A DNA stretch of 64,000 nucleotides, from the NCBI RefSeq assembly GCF_002099195.1, contig NZ_NBYX01000007.1:124001-188000 (forward strand). Reading direction: 5' to 3'. This document shows, piece after piece, positions 60,932 to 64,000 of the stretch. The position numbers were made by a program, and so were the translations under genes. Origin of the DNA: Burkholderia puraquae. GTDB taxonomy: Bacteria; Pseudomonadota; Gammaproteobacteria; Burkholderiales; Burkholderiaceae. Within the stretch, counting starts at the first letter, position 1. Every line of letters begins with the position of its first letter. The notes under the pieces are model-generated. The model was not told where the DNA came from. It saw only the letters and a program-made list of their open reading frames with translations, and did not search any database.

Positions 60932-61888
60932 ATGAAATTCGGCTCTCGCCTGCTCGTCGTCGCAGGCCTCACGATCGCCGGCGTGGCCGGAAGCGCGCCG
61001 GCCGGCGCCGCCGACCTGCCGGCGGTCAACCTCGGCATGACCAGCTTCCTCGACGGGACGCCGCCGGCCGGCTCCGGCTGGTACGGCACGCAGTACCTGC
61101 AGTACTACACGGCAAGCCGCGTCAACGACAATGCGGGCAACAAGGTCGGGCTGCCGAAGCAGGACATCGACCTGTTCGCGGGGCTGAGCCAGCTCGTCTA
61201 TCAGTCGCCGCTGACGTTCGCGGGCATGCACCCCGGCCTCGACGTGATCCTGCCGTGGATCGCGTCCGCACGGACCGATGACGGCATCGGCAACGTCGCG
61301 CTGAATGCACGTGCCGGCTTCGGCGACCTGCTGATCGGCCCGTTCATCCAGTTCGACCCGGTGATGGGCGCACAAGGCCCGCGCTTCGCGCAGCGCGTGG
61401 AATTCCAGTTCATCGCACCGACCGGCGCCTACGATCCGTCGCGCGCGATCAACCCCGGCAGCCATTTCTGGTCGTTCGATCCGTACTGGGCGGCAACGTT
61501 GTGGCTCACGCCCCAGTGGACCGTGTCGTGGCGGCTGCATTATTTGTGGAACACGGCCAACCACCAGCCGGCCACGTCGCTCGGCCCGGACGCGACGTCG
61601 ACGCAGGCCGGCCAGGCAATCCACGCGAACTTCGCGACCGAGTATGAAGTGCGCCCCGGCCTGCGGTTGGGGCTCAACGGCTACTGGCTGCGCCAGACCA
61701 CCGACATGAAGGAAAACGGGCAGGATGTGCCCGGCACGCGGGAGGCGGTGTTCGCGATCGGCCCGGGGGCCATGTATAGCTTCTCGCCGCAGGATCATCT
61801 GATGTTCAACGCATATTTCGAGACCTATGCGCGGAACCGGCCGCAAGGCACGCGGATGGTGCTGCGGTATGTGCATCACTTTCAGTGA
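60932..61888 (+). CDS. SphA/MetA-like outer membrane channel (phenol-degradation type)
   Basis: A 318-residue outer membrane protein of the phenol MetA/SphA group (PF13557). It has a signal peptide to about residue 28, many amphipathic beta strands, an internal RVEFQFIAPTGAYDPS block, and a C-terminal YVHHFQ anchor. Members occur beside aromatic-compound catabolic genes and are thought to import hydrophobic substrates. Its place as the last gene of the indole-type operon supports that role. The ATG at 60932 follows AGGAGGTGG; the GTG at 60923 is an alternative. Confidence 0.82.
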   Translation: MKFGSRLLVVAGLTIAGVAGSAPAGAADLPAVNLGMTSFLDGTPPAGSGWYGTQYLQYYTASRVNDNAGNKVGLPKQDIDLFAGLSQLVYQSPLTFAGMHPGLDVILPWIASARTDDGIGNVALNARAGFGDLLIGPFIQFDPVMGAQGPRFAQRVEFQFIAPTGAYDPSRAINPGSHFWSFDPYWAATLWLTPQWTVSWRLHYLWNTANHQPATSLGPDATSTQAGQAIHANFATEYEVRPGLRLGLNGYWLRQTTDMKENGQDVPGTREAVFAIGPGAMYSFSPQDHLMFNAYFETYARNRPQGTRMVLRYVHHFQ

Positions 61889-62207
61889 CGGCCGCGGCCC
61901 GGTGAACGGGCACGACGTGCCCGGCACGCGCACGATGGCCGCGAGACCCGCGCACAACGTGATGCCGGCAAGCTTCGCCGGCATTCAGGTTAGCAGTAGG
62001 GGGCAGCCGGTAAGGCGGTGGACTACGGCTCGCTCCATGGCCGACCATGGGTCCAGGATGCGTTGACGCCGCTATGGTCAACCTGTCTCGCGGCGCCGCC
62101 TGGGGAGAGAGTCTCCATGAAGCCTGTTGCCGTGCCGGCCGGCGGGGGTGGCCGTCCGGCACGCAAAAACCTTTATCGGCGATCCCGGCGCAATGCCGGT
62201 CCGTTGC
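61889..62207. other. Intergenic region between the operon end and tadC
   Basis: A dyad GTGCCGG-N17-CCGGCAC (62132-62162) is present without a T-run on either strand. No terminator or gene could be fixed. Confidence 0.4.
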
Positions 62208-63179
62208 TCACTGCGCGATGCCCACGAACGTCGGCAACAGCACGCGATAGACGTGAATCATCGCCGGCCCGAGCAGCACCAGCATCAGCGCGGGGAAGAT
62301 GCAGAAGATCAGCGGGAACAGCAGCTTCAGCGCGATCTTCGCGGCCCGCTCCTCCGCGCGCATGCGCCGCCGCGTGCGCAGCATGTCGGACAGCACGCGC
62401 AGCGATTCGCTGATGCTCGTGCCGAACCGGTCGGCCTGGATCAGCATCGCGCAGAACGACTCGATGTCCTCCACGCCGGTGCGCAGCGCGAGATTGCGCA
62501 GCGCCGTCTCCTTCGTGAAGCCGGAGCGCATCTCGAGCAGCAGCAGGTCGAGTTCGCTCGCGACCACCTCGCTGCTGAACCGCAGTTCCTCGCTGACCTT
62601 CATCAGCGCCGCATCGAGCCCGAGCCCCGCTTCGACGCACACCGTCAGCAGGTCGAGCGCATCCGGGAAATCCTCGAAGATCTTCTGCTGGCGCACCTTG
62701 ACCCGCTGCGACAGCACGATGTTCGGGATGTAGTAGCCAATCCCGGCGAGCGCGACGAGGATCACCGACAGGATCGCGCGCTCGTCGCCGAGCGACGTCG
62801 TGATCAGCACCAGCAGCGCGGCGCCCGGCAGCCCGAGCGCGAGCGCCGTCTTCGCGGTGAAGTACAGCGCGGCCGCGCTCTGGTTGCGCCAGCCGGCATT
62901 CATGAGCCGGATGCGCAGCGGAGAATTCTCCCAGCCCTCCTTCGGCACCGACAGCTTCGAGATCGGGGTGGACAGCTCGACCAGCTTCGCGACCCAGCGC
63001 GACGCCATGTCGTCGCCGTCGCCGGTGCCGGTCGCGCCCGCCCCGGCCCCGCCGGCCTGCTGGAGCCTGCGCTGGATGCTGCGCGGCGCGAACAGCAGCA
63101 TCGCGACGAGTACGCCGCCGGCCACGAAGATGAACAAGCCGCCCAGCATCACGGCCTGGACCACGCTCAGATTTTGCAT
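62208..63179 (-). CDS. tadC: TadC, inner membrane platform protein of a Tad/Flp pilus
   Basis: A 323-residue protein of the type II secretion GspF family. An N-terminal helix (about 10-30) precedes a cytosolic T2SSF domain with DFPDALDLLTVCVEAGLGLDAAL and two further membrane segments near 110-150 and 295-315. This is the TadC form. With TadB it forms the platform on which the TadA ATPase extrudes Flp pilin. TadB lies 36 bases upstream on the same strand. Confidence 0.9.
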   Translation of the reverse strand: MQNLSVVQAVMLGGLFIFVAGGVLVAMLLFAPRSIQRRLQQAGGAGAGATGTGDGDDMASRWVAKLVELSTPISKLSVPKEGWENSPLRIRLMNAGWRNQSAAALYFTAKTALALGLPGAALLVLITTSLGDERAILSVILVALAGIGYYIPNIVLSQRVKVRQQKIFEDFPDALDLLTVCVEAGLGLDAALMKVSEELRFSSEVVASELDLLLLEMRSGFTKETALRNLALRTGVEDIESFCAMLIQADRFGTSISESLRVLSDMLRTRRRMRAEERAAKIALKLLFPLIFCIFPALMLVLLGPAMIHVYRVLLPTFVGIAQ

Positions 63180-63215
63180 GACAGCCTCGAAATGGTTTGT
63201 TGTACGACTCGCGCG

Positions 63216-64000
63216 TCAGACGCGAATGCGGACGATGCGGCGGATCCAGAACAGGCCGAACAGCATCGACACCAGCATCCCGCCGACCATCCTGATCCCT
63301 GCCGGGTCCTCCCAGAGCACGGACAGGAACTCGCGGTTCAGCAGCGCCATCACCGCGGCGGTGCCGAACGGCAGCAGCCCGAGAATCCATGCCGACAGCC
63401 GTCCTTCGGCCGACAGCACGCGGACCTTGTCGAACAGCTTGAAGCGCTCGCGGATCAGCGCGGAGATGCAGTCGAGCAGCTCGGCCAGGTTGCCGCCCGT
63501 CTCGCGCTGGATCAGCACCGCGATCACGAAGTAGCGCAGGTCTTGCACCGGCACGCGCGTCGCAAGGTTCATCAGCGCATCGTGCAGCGACACGCCGTAG
63601 TTCACCTCGTCGAACGTGATGCGGAACTCGCCGCCCATCGGATCGGGAAACTCGTCGCCGACCATCCCGAGCGTGCTCGTGAACGAATGACCGGAACGCA
63701 GCGCACGCGAGATCATGTCGCAGATGTCCGGCAACTGCCGCTCGAGCTTGCGCATCCGCTTCCCGCGGCAGCGCATCACGTACATCGTCGGCCAGCATCC
63801 GGCAAACAGCGCGACCGGCAGCGTGGCGAGTTGCGGCAACGTCGCGAAGCTCAATGCAAGCCACGTAACCCCCGCGAACATCGCGCTGAGCATGATCAGC
63901 TTCGGGAGCGTCCAGGCGAGGCCCGACTGCTGGATCACGAGATCGAGCCGGTGCACGCGCGGCACGCGCAGCAGCAGCCGGTCGAACGGCTTCGATTCGT
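63216..64000 (-). CDS. tadB: TadB, Tad/Flp pilus platform protein (5' end beyond window)
   Basis: The visible 261 codons run to the right edge in the same frame (the codon at the edge is incomplete). They contain a T2SSF domain with QLPDICDMISRALRSGHSF and LIQRETGGNLAELLD, the GspF-family signature found in TadB, and membrane helices near the visible start and end (ILGLLPFGTAAVMALL and GGMLVSMLFGLFWI). The N-terminus lies in the next window. It pairs with TadC. Confidence 0.9.
   Translation of the reverse strand, partial: ESKPFDRLLLRVPRVHRLDLVIQQSGLAWTLPKLIMLSAMFAGVTWLALSFATLPQLATLPVALFAGCWPTMYVMRCRGKRMRKLERQLPDICDMISRALRSGHSFTSTLGMVGDEFPDPMGGEFRITFDEVNYGVSLHDALMNLATRVPVQDLRYFVIAVLIQRETGGNLAELLDCISALIRERFKLFDKVRVLSAEGRLSAWILGLLPFGTAAVMALLNREFLSVLWEDPAGIRMVGGMLVSMLFGLFWIRRIVRIRV

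Overview
This is a GC-rich window (roughly two thirds G+C by eye) that most resembles a Burkholderia cepacia complex genome. The strongest marker is a 565-residue M4 metalloprotease whose zinc motif falls at residues 376-380, matching the extracellular protease ZmpA of B. cenocepacia. Many small Burkholderia-type stress proteins, a large trimeric autotransporter adhesin and the edge of a Tad/Flp pilus locus fit the same group, probably on a secondary replicon. No rRNA, tRNA or CRISPR array was seen.

Layout. (1) 1-9.1 kb, all minus strand: an apparent operon that starts with an 80-residue peptide carrying a double-glycine leader. It continues through a HlyD-type adaptor, an ABC exporter with a C39 leader peptidase, a TolC-type channel, an acyltransferase-ACP protein, and a FabL-like enoyl reductase fused to a ketosynthase that runs off the left edge. 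(2) 9.1-9.8 kb: a gene-poor, relatively AT-rich scar with an IS3-family transposase remnant. (3) 9.8-14.8 kb: AsmA-family protein, Tat-exported PhoD-type phosphatase and a DUF3096 membrane peptide. (4) 15.4-36.2 kb: a stress island with Ku and LigD (NHEJ), PfpI/DJ-1, ferritin-like, PRC-barrel, CBS, BON, DUF4142, DUF2795 and many small unknown proteins, plus two gene remnants (catalase and SDR). A LysR/DUF4148/MFS unit interrupts it. At least eight genes or operons here are preceded by close matches to the sigma-54 -24/-12 element. (5) 36.6-41.1 kb: two composite GGDEF-EAL cyclic-di-GMP proteins in tandem. (6) 41.5-46 kb: zmpA, a small P-loop ATPase, an SDR and a VOC protein. (7) 46.4-51.9 kb: trimeric autotransporter adhesin, an AT-rich spacer and a response regulator with an AraC-type output domain. 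(8) 51.9-55.5 kb: TonB-dependent siderophore receptor and an alginate-lyase-like periplasmic protein. (9) 55.6-61.9 kb: an AraC regulator divergent from a five-gene operon that looks like an indole-to-anthranilate (iif/ind-type) pathway with its own outer-membrane channel. (10) 62.2-64 kb: tadC and the 3' part of tadB.

How the parts work together. Region 1 looks like a microcin-V-style export machine coupled to a small lipid or polyketide assembly line. This is the best candidate for an undescribed system, either a secreted peptide with an acyl or polyketide partner or two products from one locus. Region 4 looks like a co-regulated stress regulon built from many short operons. The sigma-54 signal was read by hand, and its activator is not in the window.
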